From Seiridium cupressi (Eukaryota > Ascomycota > Sordariomycetes > Amphisphaeriales > Sporocadaceae), in the NCBI GenBank assembly GCA_036674765.1, contig JARVKI010000022.1:186001-250000 (forward strand): a stretch of DNA of 64,000 nucleotides, read 5' to 3'. Below the pieces are notes generated by a model, which was not told the DNA's origin, made no database searches, and saw nothing but the letters and a program-made list of their open reading frames with translations. Shown in pieces: positions 43,099 to 54,084 of the stretch (its first letter is position 1; each line of letters starts with the position of its first letter). The translations under genes were made by a program, and so were the position numbers.

Positions 43099-45486
43099 AT
43101 GCTATCCAGGCAGCAGCTTCTGGCATCGTCGCGGCGGGTGGCTGATGCCTCTATCCGAAATATTCCACGTCCGACAGCCCAACCATCTGTACTATCCAGA
43201 GCAGCTCTGCTGCACTCGACAAAGCTGTTGACACAAGCGACATTGCCGACCGTGCCTAGAAGATCCTACGCCAATGGCCGGCCACACCCCCCTGGCGGCA
43301 CGCATCGAATGAACTTGGGAGGAGAACCGGAGAAGCCGGCGCTAGAACAATTCGGCATCGACTTGACAGCAAAGGCCAAAGATGGAAAACTCGACCCCGT
43401 CATTGGGCGAGATGCCGAAATCCAACGTACGATCCAGGTCTTGTCTAGACGGACCAAGAACAACCCCGTCCTCATAGGCAATGCTGGCACGGGTAAGACA
43501 GCCGTGCTGGAGGGCCTTGCACTACGGATAGTACGCGGCGACGTGCCAGAAAGCATCAAGAACAAGAGGGTCATCTCCCTCGATCTGGGGTCACTTATCG
43601 CAGGCGCAAAGTTTAGGGGCGACTTCGAAGAGCGACTTAAGAAGGTCTTGACTGAAGTCCAACAGGCAAATGGAGAAGTCATCCTCTTCATCGACGAGCT
43701 GCACACCTTGTTGGGTTTGGGGAAAGCAGAGGGATCAATCGACGCCTCCAACCTCCTCAAGCCGGCCCTATCCAGAGGTGAACTCCAATGCTGTGGTGCT
43801 ACGACACTGGCCGAGTATCGCCTGATTGAGAAGGATGTTGCCTTGGCAAGACGCTTCCAGCCTATTCTCGTGAACGAGCCAACCGTGGAGGACACGATCA
43901 GCATCCTTCGAGGTATCAAAGAGAAGTATGAGGTTCACCACGGTGTTCGCATCACGGATGGCGCCCTTGTGGCCGCTGCAACATACTCAAACCGATACAT
44001 CACTGATCGCTTCCTTCCTGACAAGGCCATTGACTTGATGGACGAGGCGGCTAGTTCATTGAGACTGCAACAAGAAAGCAAGCCCGAGGATATTATGCGT
44101 CTGGATCAGAAGATCATGACCATTCAGATTGAGTTGGAGAGTTTGCGGAAAGAAAAAGACGTTGCAAGTCGTGAACGCCGCGAGAAGCTGGAGGCAGACT
44201 TGAAACAGTTGCAAGAGGAGGAAAAGAACTTGACCGACCGATGGGAGAAGGAGAAGGGGGAGATAGATGCGCTGAAGAAGATTCAAGAAGACCTCGACAA
44301 GGCACGAGTCGAACTAGACCAAGCCCAAAGAGAGGGAAATTTCGCCCGCGCGTCTGAGTTACGTTTTGGAGTTATCCCGAAATTGGAGGAGAAACTGCCC
44401 AAGGAGGGAGAAGATCCCGCCAGTGCTGGTGGAGACGGGACATTGATTCACGACTCTGTCACGCCAGATGACATCGCCAACGTCGTTTCGAGGATCACCG
44501 GTATTCCGGTCACCAAGTTGACATCGGGCCATATCGAGAAGCTCATCCACATGGAAGACGCCTTGCGACAGAGTGTCCGCGGTCAGGACGAGGCGCTCAA
44601 GGCTGTCGCTGATGCAGTTCGTATGCAAAGAGCCGGGCTGAGCGGCGATAACCGACCCCTGGCCTCGTTCTTCTTCCTCGGACCCACCGGTGTTGGCAAG
44701 ACAGAGTTATGCAAGAAACTAGCGGGCTTCTTGTTTTCAACGGAGCAAGCAGTCGTTCGTTTTGATATGAGCGAATTCCAGGAGAAGCACACCATCTCAA
44801 GATTGATTGGTGCGCCATCGGGCTATGTCGGATACGACGATGCCGGACAACTCACAGAAGCCGTCAGGCGGAAGCCTTATGCTGTGCTACTGTTTGATGA
44901 GTTTGAGAAGGCGCATAGGGATATCTCAGCCTTGCTGCTTCAAGTGCTGGACGAGGGCTACTTGACAGATGCCCAAGGCCACAAGGTCGACTTCCGCAAC
45001 ACAATCGTTGTTCTGACGTCCAACCTTGGTGCTAATATCCTCGTGGGCTCCGATCCATCTGTCCCATACAAGGAGGCTTCCGATGGTTCCATTAGTCCCG
45101 AGGTGAAGAAGGCCGTCCTAGATGTCGTGGCAGCAAACTACCCACCCGAGTTCTTGAACCGGATCGACTCATTCATAGTCTTCAAGCGTCTTGCAGTCGA
45201 AGCCTTGCGCGACATTGTCGACATCCGACTCAGGGAGCTTCAAACTCGTCTCGATGATCGTCGCATCACGCTCAACGTCGATGGCGAGGTCCGTGATTGG
45301 CTTGCAGAACGTGGTTACGATCCCAAGTTTGGTGCAAGACCATTGAACAGGCTCATCACCACGGAAATTGGAAACGGGCTTGCGGACAAAATCATAAGGG
45401 GTCAGCTGAAGCGCGGCGACAAAGCTGGCGTCAGGATCAAGGAAGATAATTCAGGCCTCGAGGTTTTCGCCGAAGAGTCGATTTGA
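43099..45486 (+). CDS. hsp78: Mitochondrial Hsp100 disaggregase Hsp78 (ClpB type)
   Basis: AAA+ chaperone of the mitochondrial matrix that resolubilises aggregated proteins with mtHsp70. Single exon, 795 residues (yeast Hsp78 is 811). The N-terminus [20 protein letters not shown] to VPRRSYANG is an arginine-rich presequence. The ClpB N-domain is missing, as in Hsp78. AAA-1 has Walker A GNAGTGKT, Walker [10 protein letters not shown] and arginine-finger region [10 protein letters not shown]. The coiled-coil M-domain spans about 330-440 ([20 protein letters not shown]). AAA-2 has GPTGVGKT, pore loop GYVGYDD, Walker [13 protein letters not shown] and sensor [12 protein letters not shown]. Heat shock and STRE elements upstream fit stress induction. 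Confidence 0.97.
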   Translation: MLSRQQLLASSRRVADASIRNIPRPTAQPSVLSRAALLHSTKLLTQATLPTVPRRSYANGRPHPPGGTHRMNLGGEPEKPALEQFGIDLTAKAKDGKLDPVIGRDAEIQRTIQVLSRRTKNNPVLIGNAGTGKTAVLEGLALRIVRGDVPESIKNKRVISLDLGSLIAGAKFRGDFEERLKKVLTEVQQANGEVILFIDELHTLLGLGKAEGSIDASNLLKPALSRGELQCCGATTLAEYRLIEKDVALARRFQPILVNEPTVEDTISILRGIKEKYEVHHGVRITDGALVAAATYSNRYITDRFLPDKAIDLMDEAASSLRLQQESKPEDIMRLDQKIMTIQIELESLRKEKDVASRERREKLEADLKQLQEEEKNLTDRWEKEKGEIDALKKIQEDLDKARVELDQAQREGNFARASELRFGVIPKLEEKLPKEGEDPASAGGDGTLIHDSVTPDDIANVVSRITGIPVTKLTSGHIEKLIHMEDALRQSVRGQDEALKAVADAVRMQRAGLSGDNRPLASFFFLGPTGVGKTELCKKLAGFLFSTEQAVVRFDMSEFQEKHTISRLIGAPSGYVGYDDAGQLTEAVRRKPYAVLLFDEFEKAHRDISALLLQVLDEGYLTDAQGHKVDFRNTIVVLTSNLGANILVGSDPSVPYKEASDGSISPEVKKAVLDVVAANYPPEFLNRIDSFIVFKRLAVEALRDIVDIRLRELQTRLDDRRITLNVDGEVRDWLAERGYDPKFGARPLNRLITTEIGNGLADKIIRGQLKRGDKAGVRIKEDNSGLEVFAEESI

Positions 45487-45799
45487 AAGGCCATCCTTGA
45501 ATGGCGTTTTAGTGCTTTTGCTTCTGGGAAAATATAGTATGCATTGGGCCACGGGCGTTCAGGGCATATTGTTAGCCGGAAATGGCGATTTGTACACAAG
45601 GAAGAATGTATATATGATGATGTAACACCACTCAACTAGATACCAGCCATGGGCACAATTGTATATACTAGTTTTTGAACCGCTACAGGGCAAAAATGTG
45701 ACCTCTATGGGGATTTGGACACCTGGTCTGCTCAGAAAACAAGGGCACACACAGATCAGGATGACTGGAGCAGACGCATTGTAAGAAGGGGCCATGCAA
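45487..45799. other. Convergent intergenic region hsp78 / disordered protein
   Basis: 313 bp of presumed 3' UTR. Nothing recognised. Confidence 0.55.
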
Positions 45800-47236
45800 T
45801 CAGAGCATCTGCACCTGCCCGTTGTGCGCGGCAGCACTGTGGTGCTGGATCTTGCCCCTCAACTCCTCGATCCTCTTCTCCCTCTTTGACTCCTCAGAGG
45901 TGAATGACAACTTCGATATCACGTCTTCGCCGGCATGCTTGACCCTCGACATGAACTTCCCAACGCCACCGCCCTTGGCCTTGGCCGATTCCGCCTCGGT
46001 CTTGCTGCTCTTTATAGATGTTTTGCCCCAGCTCGATCTCTCCGGCCTGTCCTTCTCGGCCTCGTCGTCATCATCATAATCCCATGAGCTCTGGGGTGCC
46101 AGAATCTTGGGATAGGGCGTCTTGATATGCTCGTCCGCCGTCTTGCCCTCGTGCAGATGCAGAGACTCCGGTCTGGGCTTGCTGTTCGCACTCGATCTCC
46201 GTGAGAAGCTTGGTGTCTCTTTGACGGCAAAGGAGACTCTCGACGAGCTGCTCGACGCTGGTGACGGCCGGGTCTGCCCGTACCCCCGGGTCCAGAGATT
46301 GTACGGAGATGTCATGATACCCTGGCTCGGCGTGTCTCGCGGGGGCCTCCCCAGTACCGTTTTGGCGTGCTCGCTTCGAGGCCGTGGTCCTCTGTTCGGG
46401 TTGCTGCTCGGTGCTTTCAGGTACGGATTCGGCGCTGCGGAGTTGAGTGCCGTTGCGCCTGCGCCGTCCGTCGGGCTTCCAGGATCGCTGTGGCGGAACT
46501 GCGACGCCTGGTTCTTGGGCATCGATTTCCGCCTTGCTTCCTCGGTCGAGACCGGGTAGAACCCGAGTGACGAGTGCGACGCCGCCGGTGGAATGTCTTC
46601 CCAGTGCGACTGACGCCGGGAGTTCTGCCCGCTTCCTGCGGCCCAGCGTTGAGCATTGACGTCCGGCTCCGAGATGGTATATTCCAAACCCCTAATAGAT
46701 GTGCCCCCAGGCGTCAGGGGTGACACCTCGTGTGTCTGGTACGAAAATGTTCCGGTCGGAGGCGACATGATGGGACTGACCTCAGATCGATCGAGGATGA
46801 CCAGGTCTTTTACGAGCTTGTGGTCCGGGTACTTGGGACGCGGCGAGTGTATGATGCTCCGACGATCGCCGCTGTAGGAGCGATCGGACTGGTTGAAATC
46901 AGTTACGATACTCATACCGGGCGGGCGAACCATGGCCATGCCGTCCTCGTCGATGGACCCCTCGAACTCGCCTACAGTGCTCCCGACCCTGGCTTGGTTA
47001 TGATGTGAGCCGGAAGAATCGTGTCGGTGGAAGCGGCTTGGGGTCGGCCGGCGCGATGACTCATCCGAGTCGTATATTGACGACGACGTGGAGGATGGCT
47101 TGGGCGGCAATGGAGGAAGGTTTCTGCTCACGTAGTCTGGGACTGCGTTTGGTGGCGGGAAGTGATTCTGGCCAGTCCTGCTTGGACGCGATGGCATGGC
47201 CTGTCTGGCTGTTCCACCAGCGGAAAGAGATGCCAT
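45800..47236 (-). CDS. Uncharacterised, largely disordered protein
   Basis: Single exon, 478 residues; no domain recognised. The sequence is serine/proline/arginine-rich with many SP and RxxS sites (for example RHDSSGSHHNQ, PLTPGGTSIRG, SRVSFAVKETPSFSRRSS), so it could be a phosphorylated scaffold. The acidic patch SSWDYDDDDEAEKDRPE precedes the only helix-prone part, a C-terminal segment KGGGVGKFMSRVKHAGEDV, SKREKRIEELRGKI. That segment has the look of a conserved short membrane- or partner-binding helix. Coding nature is supported by uninterrupted length and by synonymous-looking third-position bias. I do not propose a function. Confidence 0.72.
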   Translation of the reverse strand: MASLSAGGTARQAMPSRPSRTGQNHFPPPNAVPDYVSRNLPPLPPKPSSTSSSIYDSDESSRRPTPSRFHRHDSSGSHHNQARVGSTVGEFEGSIDEDGMAMVRPPGMSIVTDFNQSDRSYSGDRRSIIHSPRPKYPDHKLVKDLVILDRSEVSPIMSPPTGTFSYQTHEVSPLTPGGTSIRGLEYTISEPDVNAQRWAAGSGQNSRRQSHWEDIPPAASHSSLGFYPVSTEEARRKSMPKNQASQFRHSDPGSPTDGAGATALNSAAPNPYLKAPSSNPNRGPRPRSEHAKTVLGRPPRDTPSQGIMTSPYNLWTRGYGQTRPSPASSSSSRVSFAVKETPSFSRRSSANSKPRPESLHLHEGKTADEHIKTPYPKILAPQSSWDYDDDDEAEKDRPERSSWGKTSIKSSKTEAESAKAKGGGVGKFMSRVKHAGEDVISKLSFTSEESKREKRIEELRGKIQHHSAAAHNGQVQML

Positions 47237-48006
47237 CCTGTATAATTACGTGCGAAAGGAGTCCGAGGCCGTTTCACCCGGCAGGTCTCCTACATGAAAA
47301 TTCGACTCGATTGCAGTGCTGCATCCAAGGGCTACCTCAAGCTCGTGCATGACAAAGGGGATGCCGGTCCAGTTGTTTCGCTGGTCGCTTCCGGAGTGCT
47401 ATTGTTGTTATCATGGCCCTTTGTCTTCATATCGCAGGCAAAGGGGACTGGTTCATGAATATTTTGTCGGCTGTCCAACCTGCAGCATGTAGCAAGGGCG
47501 ATCGGACCTATCTTGTATTTCGACAAGAACAAAATGAAATAAGTTGTTACTATCTTGGTGAAAATTCATGTGGTTGGATTGGGCCCTATGAAATAGTAAA
47601 ACTACTGAATACCGAGCGCAGCCTTTGACTGGGAGACATTGTCTCTCCATTGCATTACGACCACGCCTGCGAGAGAGGCCTGAATCAGTTTCGTCAGTGG
47701 ATTGCAATGTCCCGGCAGGTCAATTCTATCACTAACCGATGCACGGTTTTGCAGCTTGGAACAGACAAGACATTCGACCAGACATGCTCGGAAAAGTGCC
47801 TTTTGTTCGATGGACAACAGGGAATTTTCCATATCATAACAGACGAGCGTGAAAATCAGAAATGTTATTAAGATAATGCTATGCTATAAAGTTGCGGGAA
47901 ATGTGATGCCATCAATCAACGATATCCTGAACGCCAATCCATGCTCTTTTTTTCCCCATAACTGTCAGTCGCTTTGATCCTGATCCCCTCACAGCTTCAG
48001 CGTCTT
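47237..48006. promoter_or_regulatory. Intergenic region upstream of disordered-protein gene
   Basis: 770 bp between the 3' end of the glycoprotein gene and the 5' end of the disordered-protein gene, both minus strand. No element recognised. Confidence 0.5.
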
Positions 48007-51000
48007 TCATGATGTGTCCCTGAAATTGACCCATGCACACCTGCACCCACCAGTACCTCCGTCAATACCGCCCAGTGATCGATCCGCATCACTCAGCGGG
48101 TTGATTAGAGTGCCAACAGCTCCCTTGTCGACAGTGACAAGTTTAGCATTAGACGTGTCGACGCGCTGGTCGTCCCCAATGTTCCAAACAATCGTTCCCT
48201 TGGTATTCTCATCACCGCCGTGAAAGTCTTCGATAATCGTGACAGGATATGGCATAGTGCCCGGCTGGGCATTGACCGTACTTCCATCTGTGCCTGGTAC
48301 GGTTCCGTTGCCAATGAGCTTGGAATCTAGACGAGTCCAAATCTTGACAAGAAATCGAGCTTGGCTCCAGACCACAAGCGTTGTGGCATTTTTAAGCAGC
48401 GCCCCGCCTTCGGCGTCGGCGTCGTTATCTTTTTCTTGGTCAAAGATAAAGATCGACTTGTTAAAGTACGTATAGAATCCGTAGTGTTCCGTGGACAGGC
48501 CACGGTCATAGAGCCGGACAGGTTGCTGCGACGGTAGCGGGTATAGTGTCGCTGGCAACGGGGTCTTGTCCGAGGTGATCGGGGGGTCTACAAAGTGGCT
48601 GATGTTCTGGGAAGCAGACGTTCCATTCTCTGGAGCCGTGTCAATGCCATTGCCCAGACCGCGCTTGTCAAGCACATTTGGGCCTACGGTCCCATCGATC
48701 GAAGCAAGAAGGCTGATGAAGAAAGGCGTGGGCTCGCCTGCCTTGCGATCAGATACGATACCATCCGTGGTGTTGCCCAGAAAGAACATGTCGGCTTGGT
48801 CGGGTGGCGCGGGGTTGGGTGAGAATCCAGTATCATAAACGATTGCTCGTTGAATGAAGGCCGCAGCTCGAGCCACTGCACTCGAAAATGCCCCGCGAGC
48901 ATGCTCTTTCGGCTGATCTATGCTTTGACCACCCTGACTTGGTTGTTCGCCTGCGTCGGTAACGTTCCAGAGGGCCCGCGTGTTGTTGTCAAACTGGATT
49001 TGGAAGATGAACTCAGGCCGGTCTGCACCATACAAGGCATCGGTCTTCTGTTGATCTTTCGGAATCGAGCAGCTCCATAGAGTCGCCGCGCTTTCCTTCA
49101 GGCAACCGTTGAACGCTTCAGAGTTGTCTGGGCCTGAAACCGTCAGTACCCCAGTCGGCATAGGGGGGAAGTCGGTCAGATTGAGCCAGACTGTGTTGAC
49201 TGGTGTTTGTTCTGGTGTTTGTTCTGGGGCCTGAACGGGATTCTGGGAGACATCGTGGGACTGTGTTATGGACTGGCGAGTCAGAACGACAGCCAAAACC
49301 ACAATTAAAATGATGGCGGCGAGAATACCACCAAAGATTCCCAGGCAGACACGACGCCTCTTTCTGCCTTCGCGGCCAGTGCGGCCGAAACAACCATCGG
49401 TTGGCACACACCCTCGCCCTCTCCAGAACCCTCCGACTTTCCTGGCCACAAAGTCCTCTTTCTCATGGCGCCGTCTGTTGCGTTCCACTCGGAAATTGGT
49501 ACCAGGTGCGTCGCGAAACTGATCGTGGCTCACAAATGTGCCCACTGGCCGGTCGGGAAGCACAGCGCGAGGAACATTTCGCGGGGTGAGAGGCACGTCC
49601 GACATCATGATTGCCCCTTGCGAAGTCATGGTACGAGAAAGCCCAGGTGACATGGGCCCAGGGGACGGAATCGGCTGAGAGCTGACGACATGGGAAGGAG
49701 GTAGGATTGCGCCATATTTGACTTCGTTCAGTGAATAGGGGGGCGGTTGGTCGATTGGAGACTGAGTTTGGTTTTGGTTCTCCTCGAGCAAAATCCGAGC
49801 CTTTTCGGACTGAGTCTCCGTGCCAGTGGTAGGGGTTTGTTGCGACGATGAAGCGATGGATCGCGAGCTCTGGCCTGTGGTATGTTGAGGTATAGCTGCA
49901 GTCATAACCATCAGATTCGATTGCGGTAGTGGCTGTTGTTTTTCATTCTTGTTTGATTCATGCCACCAGTCTTTCGGAGTTGCCGCGGATGAGCTACTCT
50001 CTCCGGTTTGTTGCGGGGTCTGCCTGAAGGGATTGTTCGTCTGTTGCGAGATTCTGACCGTGTCCCACCAACCTTTCGATCTCCCAGTGCCTTCGGGGCT
50101 GATTGCCGATGCCGGCTTGATCGACTTTCGTGACGCCAGCGGACTGCCGTCTTCCTCAAACAGAGTGCAAGGCGTGCCGAGATCGTCGTCGTCCAGGTCG
50201 GCCAAAGCCAGCTGTTGTGTCTGCTTGAATTTGTACGTCGCTGGCAATGTAGGCACAGGCGGCGCATTGCTAAAATCGTCGCCTCCTCCACCACGAATGG
50301 TCATGTGTGAGTAAACACTGGATGCTGGGCGAGGCACATACGGCGACTCGCTTGCTTCAGTGTCTGGGGACCAAACCGAACGCAGCTGTACCGGTGTCGC
50401 TGCTGACCCACCGGTCCTTTGTGATGCGAGTCGTTGATTATATTGCTGGACCGCGAAGGGTGTCTCCACTACTGCAGTTCGAGGGCTAACTTGGTGCTCG
50501 CTTGCCGTGTCGGAGGGCATCGCAATGCCAATGACTATGGGTCGTGACTCGGGCGAAAGCGGCGAGTTCTTGACGGATTTCCCTGACAAATTCCCGGGTT
50601 TTCGTTTCAGCCATGAAAAGCTCCCTACCGATGCAGAGTTTGGAGATCCCTCTAATGCTCTGAGAGCAGCCGCATCTGCGAACCGACCGGCATTTTCAGG
50701 CCGAGCACTCTGCTCCATCGACTTCCTCTGTAGTTTCGGTGTCTGGCGTGACTTTGACACATTTGTGTCCAGTGTGATGCCCGCCTTTGCAATCTTTGCT
50801 TTCGTGTGGCCTTTCGACTTGGCCCGGAAAACAGGCCGTTGCACTGAGTATCGTTGAAGAGAGTCGCGTTGACCGTCATGACCTGCTTTGTCGTCATCAA
50901 GGTCCAGAGGTTTTGTGCCCGGCCTCTCCTCTTCGTCCCAGTCCTCCCATTCGTCCCGTTCCATGGCCGGCGAGTTATACCTGAATGGATTGTGTGTATT

Positions 51001-51018
51001 CGCACTGGAGACGCCCAT
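48007..51018 (-). CDS. Single-pass membrane glycoprotein with disordered cytosolic half
   Basis: Single exon, 1003 residues. No signal peptide. Residues 1-545 are polar, proline/serine-rich and charged (EDWDEEERPG, NPFRQTPQQTG, YVPRPASSVYS). A basic stop (GREGRKRRRV) precedes one transmembrane helix at about 557-580 (CLGIFGGILAAIILIVVLAV), making a type II protein with a C-terminal lumenal/extracellular domain. That domain has at least eight N-glycosylation sequons (NLT, NNT, NVT, NTT, NGT, NIS, NKS, NAT) and a likely disulfide-bonded fold ending GGTGGCRCAWVNF. The domain order resembles the fungal proteins often annotated as 'glycoprotease family', a name without catalytic support here. Function unknown. 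Confidence 0.8.
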   Translation of the reverse strand: MGVSSANTHNPFRYNSPAMERDEWEDWDEEERPGTKPLDLDDDKAGHDGQRDSLQRYSVQRPVFRAKSKGHTKAKIAKAGITLDTNVSKSRQTPKLQRKSMEQSARPENAGRFADAAALRALEGSPNSASVGSFSWLKRKPGNLSGKSVKNSPLSPESRPIVIGIAMPSDTASEHQVSPRTAVVETPFAVQQYNQRLASQRTGGSAATPVQLRSVWSPDTEASESPYVPRPASSVYSHMTIRGGGGDDFSNAPPVPTLPATYKFKQTQQLALADLDDDDLGTPCTLFEEDGSPLASRKSIKPASAISPEGTGRSKGWWDTVRISQQTNNPFRQTPQQTGESSSSAATPKDWWHESNKNEKQQPLPQSNLMVMTAAIPQHTTGQSSRSIASSSQQTPTTGTETQSEKARILLEENQNQTQSPIDQPPPYSLNEVKYGAILPPSHVVSSQPIPSPGPMSPGLSRTMTSQGAIMMSDVPLTPRNVPRAVLPDRPVGTFVSHDQFRDAPGTNFRVERNRRRHEKEDFVARKVGGFWRGRGCVPTDGCFGRTGREGRKRRRVCLGIFGGILAAIILIVVLAVVLTRQSITQSHDVSQNPVQAPEQTPEQTPVNTVWLNLTDFPPMPTGVLTVSGPDNSEAFNGCLKESAATLWSCSIPKDQQKTDALYGADRPEFIFQIQFDNNTRALWNVTDAGEQPSQGGQSIDQPKEHARGAFSSAVARAAAFIQRAIVYDTGFSPNPAPPDQADMFFLGNTTDGIVSDRKAGEPTPFFISLLASIDGTVGPNVLDKRGLGNGIDTAPENGTSASQNISHFVDPPITSDKTPLPATLYPLPSQQPVRLYDRGLSTEHYGFYTYFNKSIFIFDQEKDNDADAEGGALLKNATTLVVWSQARFLVKIWTRLDSKLIGNGTVPGTDGSTVNAQPGTMPYPVTIIEDFHGGDENTKGTIVWNIGDDQRVDTSNAKLVTVDKGAVGTLINPLSDADRSLGGIDGGTGGCRCAWVNFRDTS

Positions 51019-52131
51019 GATAGTGATGTGAAGTGCTGATGCCCCCCAAACAGGGTTGGTGCAGGTAATTAGTAAGTAGACCGCAGAGAAACCGGCTCTG
51101 AGGTTCGAGTATAAGAGTCGATATGCAGGAACGATGTCCTTGGCGGCTCGAATGACCGAACACCGAGGTGGCGGAGTGTTTTTGAGGTGCAGGTAGATCT
51201 GATTTCTTTTGTGCTGTGTGGTAGAATCGGGAGGGTGTTGTAGTATTAAGACTTATTAGGTCTGGTTTGATGAAAGAGGACCAATTCACACACGACAGAC
51301 TCCAAGCTAGGAAGTGAGTCTACAAAGGAAACAACCGACGACAATAGGTCACAGTAGGAAAAAGTGAAAGGGCTCATTGTGAATCAAAGTGCCAGGACAT
51401 GGCCTACAATAAATGACTAGGAAACAATGAGCAGTAGCTACGCGGTCTGGCCGTTGGCGACCTACCTACCGGAGGAAGCATCCGAGGCCATGGATGGTTT
51501 GAGGCGCTCCCGCGTTGAGTTCGTCGTCGCTTAGATGAGCCATCTCGACTCCTCACTGGTCCGCGGCTGCAATTGAGAAGTGGGCCACATCTCCAGTCGA
51601 GCTGGCATCAGTACCGACGGGCACTCTCGCCCGTGTTATGAGAGGTCGAAACCGGGCTTCTGGCTGGTGCTTGCCAGATGAGCGTTTGAATTAAGCGCTG
51701 TCGTATTCGATTGTGTCCCAGCCATTGGTCAGCGGCTCCAAACGCCAAGATCGACCAGGATTTGATTGGGCGTCAAGCCTCCCGTCGCGGCTGCGTTGCG
51801 GGCCAGGCATTTTGTCTTGCATTTACTCGCCCACGCTGCATCTGCGATCCTTTCTGTGGTTCCAGGTTGCGTGACCTGCAGACCCGAGAGAGCCGTCTGG
51901 GCCGCCCGTGAAGGCAAGTTGAGAAGGTCTCATCAAAGAAGCAAGACTTGACCTGAAATCCCGGAGGGGCTTACCCGAGATCAAGCTGCGGGGCTTTCGG
52001 TTGGCCACCATTCGACACTTGGGCTGAGTGCCGCGCCAGGGAACGCACGTTGATTCTACTTTGTATATTACAATGCAATGGGGTATATATATATAAAGGC
52101 CTAACACCAAATAACGCCAGTCCTAGTAAAT
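51019..52131. other. Intergenic region glycoprotein / sil1
   Basis: 1.1 kb: promoter of the glycoprotein gene and 3' UTR of sil1, which is followed by an AT-repeat (TATATATATA) near 52085. No gene recognised. Confidence 0.5.
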
Positions 52132-53382
52132 TCACAACTCATCTCTCACGCGAGCTGTTCCTACCCTCGCCGTGTCCAGCATTGTGAGCAACTCGTGCGC
52201 CCACTCAGCACCCCCGGTTTCCTGGATGATCTGCCCGAGATGATACTCCCAGCAGCCCTCCTCCAACATTGAATGATCCTTCTCACAAGTGGCGGGATCA
52301 CTCGCCGGCTTCAAAGGCCACAATCCTGTTTTAGCACCAACCGTTGGGTCTAAAAATGTGTCGGATACAATCCGGCTCACTCGAGTTCTTGGTGCTTCCC
52401 AAGCGTCTCCCTTCGTGAGCAGTATCTGTAGAAAGTGCCTCATCCCATCTGCCTCCATGAACTTTGGTCGTATGATATCGCTTTTCAGCAACCTGCCTAC
52501 GACAGGCAGGGCCCTTCGGATCCAAAGGGCTTCAAGGGAAGCACCATCGCTATTGGTCTGCGCTGATGGTTCCAGGCTACTGAAGAAGATATCCCCCAGG
52601 GGCTTTGCATGGGAAGCACATTGCAGGCTCATCAGCGAATCCCAGTAGGACTCGAGATACTGTAGTGCAGGGGGGTTGTTCTGTAGGGCAGAAGACAGGA
52701 TCGACGAAGCTAGGAAATCGCGATGGTCGGCAGGGTCGCGCGCAAGAGTCTGCCCTGCATCCCTTTGGGTGAGAAGACAGAAGAGACTCTTCACAGAATC
52801 TACGTCCTCGGTGATCTTCTTTCCGTAGTACATATCATGTGAAATGTCCTCCAAGTCGACCAGAGCATCATCCAGGGGATGCTTTTCATCCGAAGGGGCG
52901 TTTTCGGCATGCTCTTTCAGAAAGTCTAGCGCAGCTGTGAAATCCGGATTCTGGACCTGGGGCTCCTTCACCACCCCAACAGGTTCATAGGCCGGTGCCC
53001 CTTGAGGTATCCGTGGCGCATCCTCCGCAATTTGGGGGTCTACCACTACGACTGACTGTTCCACAGGCAAACCTTCAAGGGATGGGTCGTCGGAACCTGG
53101 CGTGTGGAGTTTTGCTTCCTTCTTGCCCGACCAGATGTCCATTCGTACATGGAGTCCAGATGGAAGGTCCTGGTCATCATGGACGACCTGGAACTCGTCC
53201 GTGGCCGAGAAGATCTTGGCGTAACATTCTGCCGGATTATCGGTATGACATATCAAGTCGCTTTTTGCCGACGGAGAAGGTGAAGCAGGCGACGATGTCG
53301 CGGAAACAGATATAACATGGAGGAACAATAGGCCAAGAAAAAGACCAACCCACAGAGGATTGCGTGAACGGGATGCTGGCAT
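52132..53382 (-). CDS. sil1: ER nucleotide exchange factor Sil1
   Basis: Lumenal exchange factor for the Hsp70 Kar2/BiP. Single exon, 416 residues (yeast Sil1 is 421). The N-terminal hydrophobic signal is LWVGLFLGLLFLHVISVSA. The protein ends RVRDEL, an HDEL/KDEL-like ER retention signal. The middle shows NPAECYAKIFSATDEFQVVH, LPSGLHVRMDIWSGKKEAKL and armadillo-like helices LDFLKEHAENAPSDEKHPLD, ALQNNPPALQYLESYWDSL, ALPVVGRLLKSDIIRPKF. The C-terminal CEKDHSMLEEGCWEYHLGQI carries the paired cysteines of Sil1. It is divergent from the complex I gene. Confidence 0.92.
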   Translation of the reverse strand: MPASRSRNPLWVGLFLGLLFLHVISVSATSSPASPSPSAKSDLICHTDNPAECYAKIFSATDEFQVVHDDQDLPSGLHVRMDIWSGKKEAKLHTPGSDDPSLEGLPVEQSVVVVDPQIAEDAPRIPQGAPAYEPVGVVKEPQVQNPDFTAALDFLKEHAENAPSDEKHPLDDALVDLEDISHDMYYGKKITEDVDSVKSLFCLLTQRDAGQTLARDPADHRDFLASSILSSALQNNPPALQYLESYWDSLMSLQCASHAKPLGDIFFSSLEPSAQTNSDGASLEALWIRRALPVVGRLLKSDIIRPKFMEADGMRHFLQILLTKGDAWEAPRTRVSRIVSDTFLDPTVGAKTGLWPLKPASDPATCEKDHSMLEEGCWEYHLGQIIQETGGAEWAHELLTMLDTARVGTARVRDEL

Positions 53383-54084
53383 TATACTTTCGAGGTCTGT
53401 TGTTGAGGTGGGGACAGATGAGTGGTGGGAGTTGTAGGTAGGCTCGAGGAAATGGATAGTGGCTTAAGTATGTCAAGTGGCGACAGGACAGCTTGCAAAG
53501 GAAAGGCCACGAAAACCAAAGTTGACTATCTCACAGCGATAGTCTTTGTGGCCTTTCGAACCCCACCCAGGTAAGTGGCAGGTGGAATAAGATGGAAATA
53601 CTCTCTGTTTCGAGTGTGAGCGTGTCACCACGATATTCAATGAATGCCTGCTTGACTGATGCCAGATTGCATCGAGGTTGTATTCCAACGCAAACGGGCG
53701 CAATAGACAGGAATGGCCAAGCTTGCAGCTTTAGAATAGAAGGCATCAAAAATATCAAACACATGCAGGTATACTGCTCGCCAGTAAATAGCAAAATAGC
53801 CTGTGATCAGATCTTGCCGGATATCGAGAATATCTGGCAGACAGAACAAAATGCAAAACGAAGAGAGATCTTTGGTATGTCCAGGCTTTGCGACTCTCCT
53901 CCGACAGGCCAAGTGAGACTAAGAAAGCTGGGACTCCACTGCCAAATCAACCCTCGCTGATTGGTCAATCCGTAGTGTGGACGCAAGAGCCTCTCAATTG
54001 CAATTGACCTCATTCACATCACAGCAATTCAAGAGCTATACCGAGCTTCCAGTCCCTTGACAGCCCACGACACATCATAGCACG
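53383..54084. promoter_or_regulatory. Divergent intergenic region sil1 / nuo17.8
   Basis: 702 bp with two promoters. Nothing recognised inside. Confidence 0.5.
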
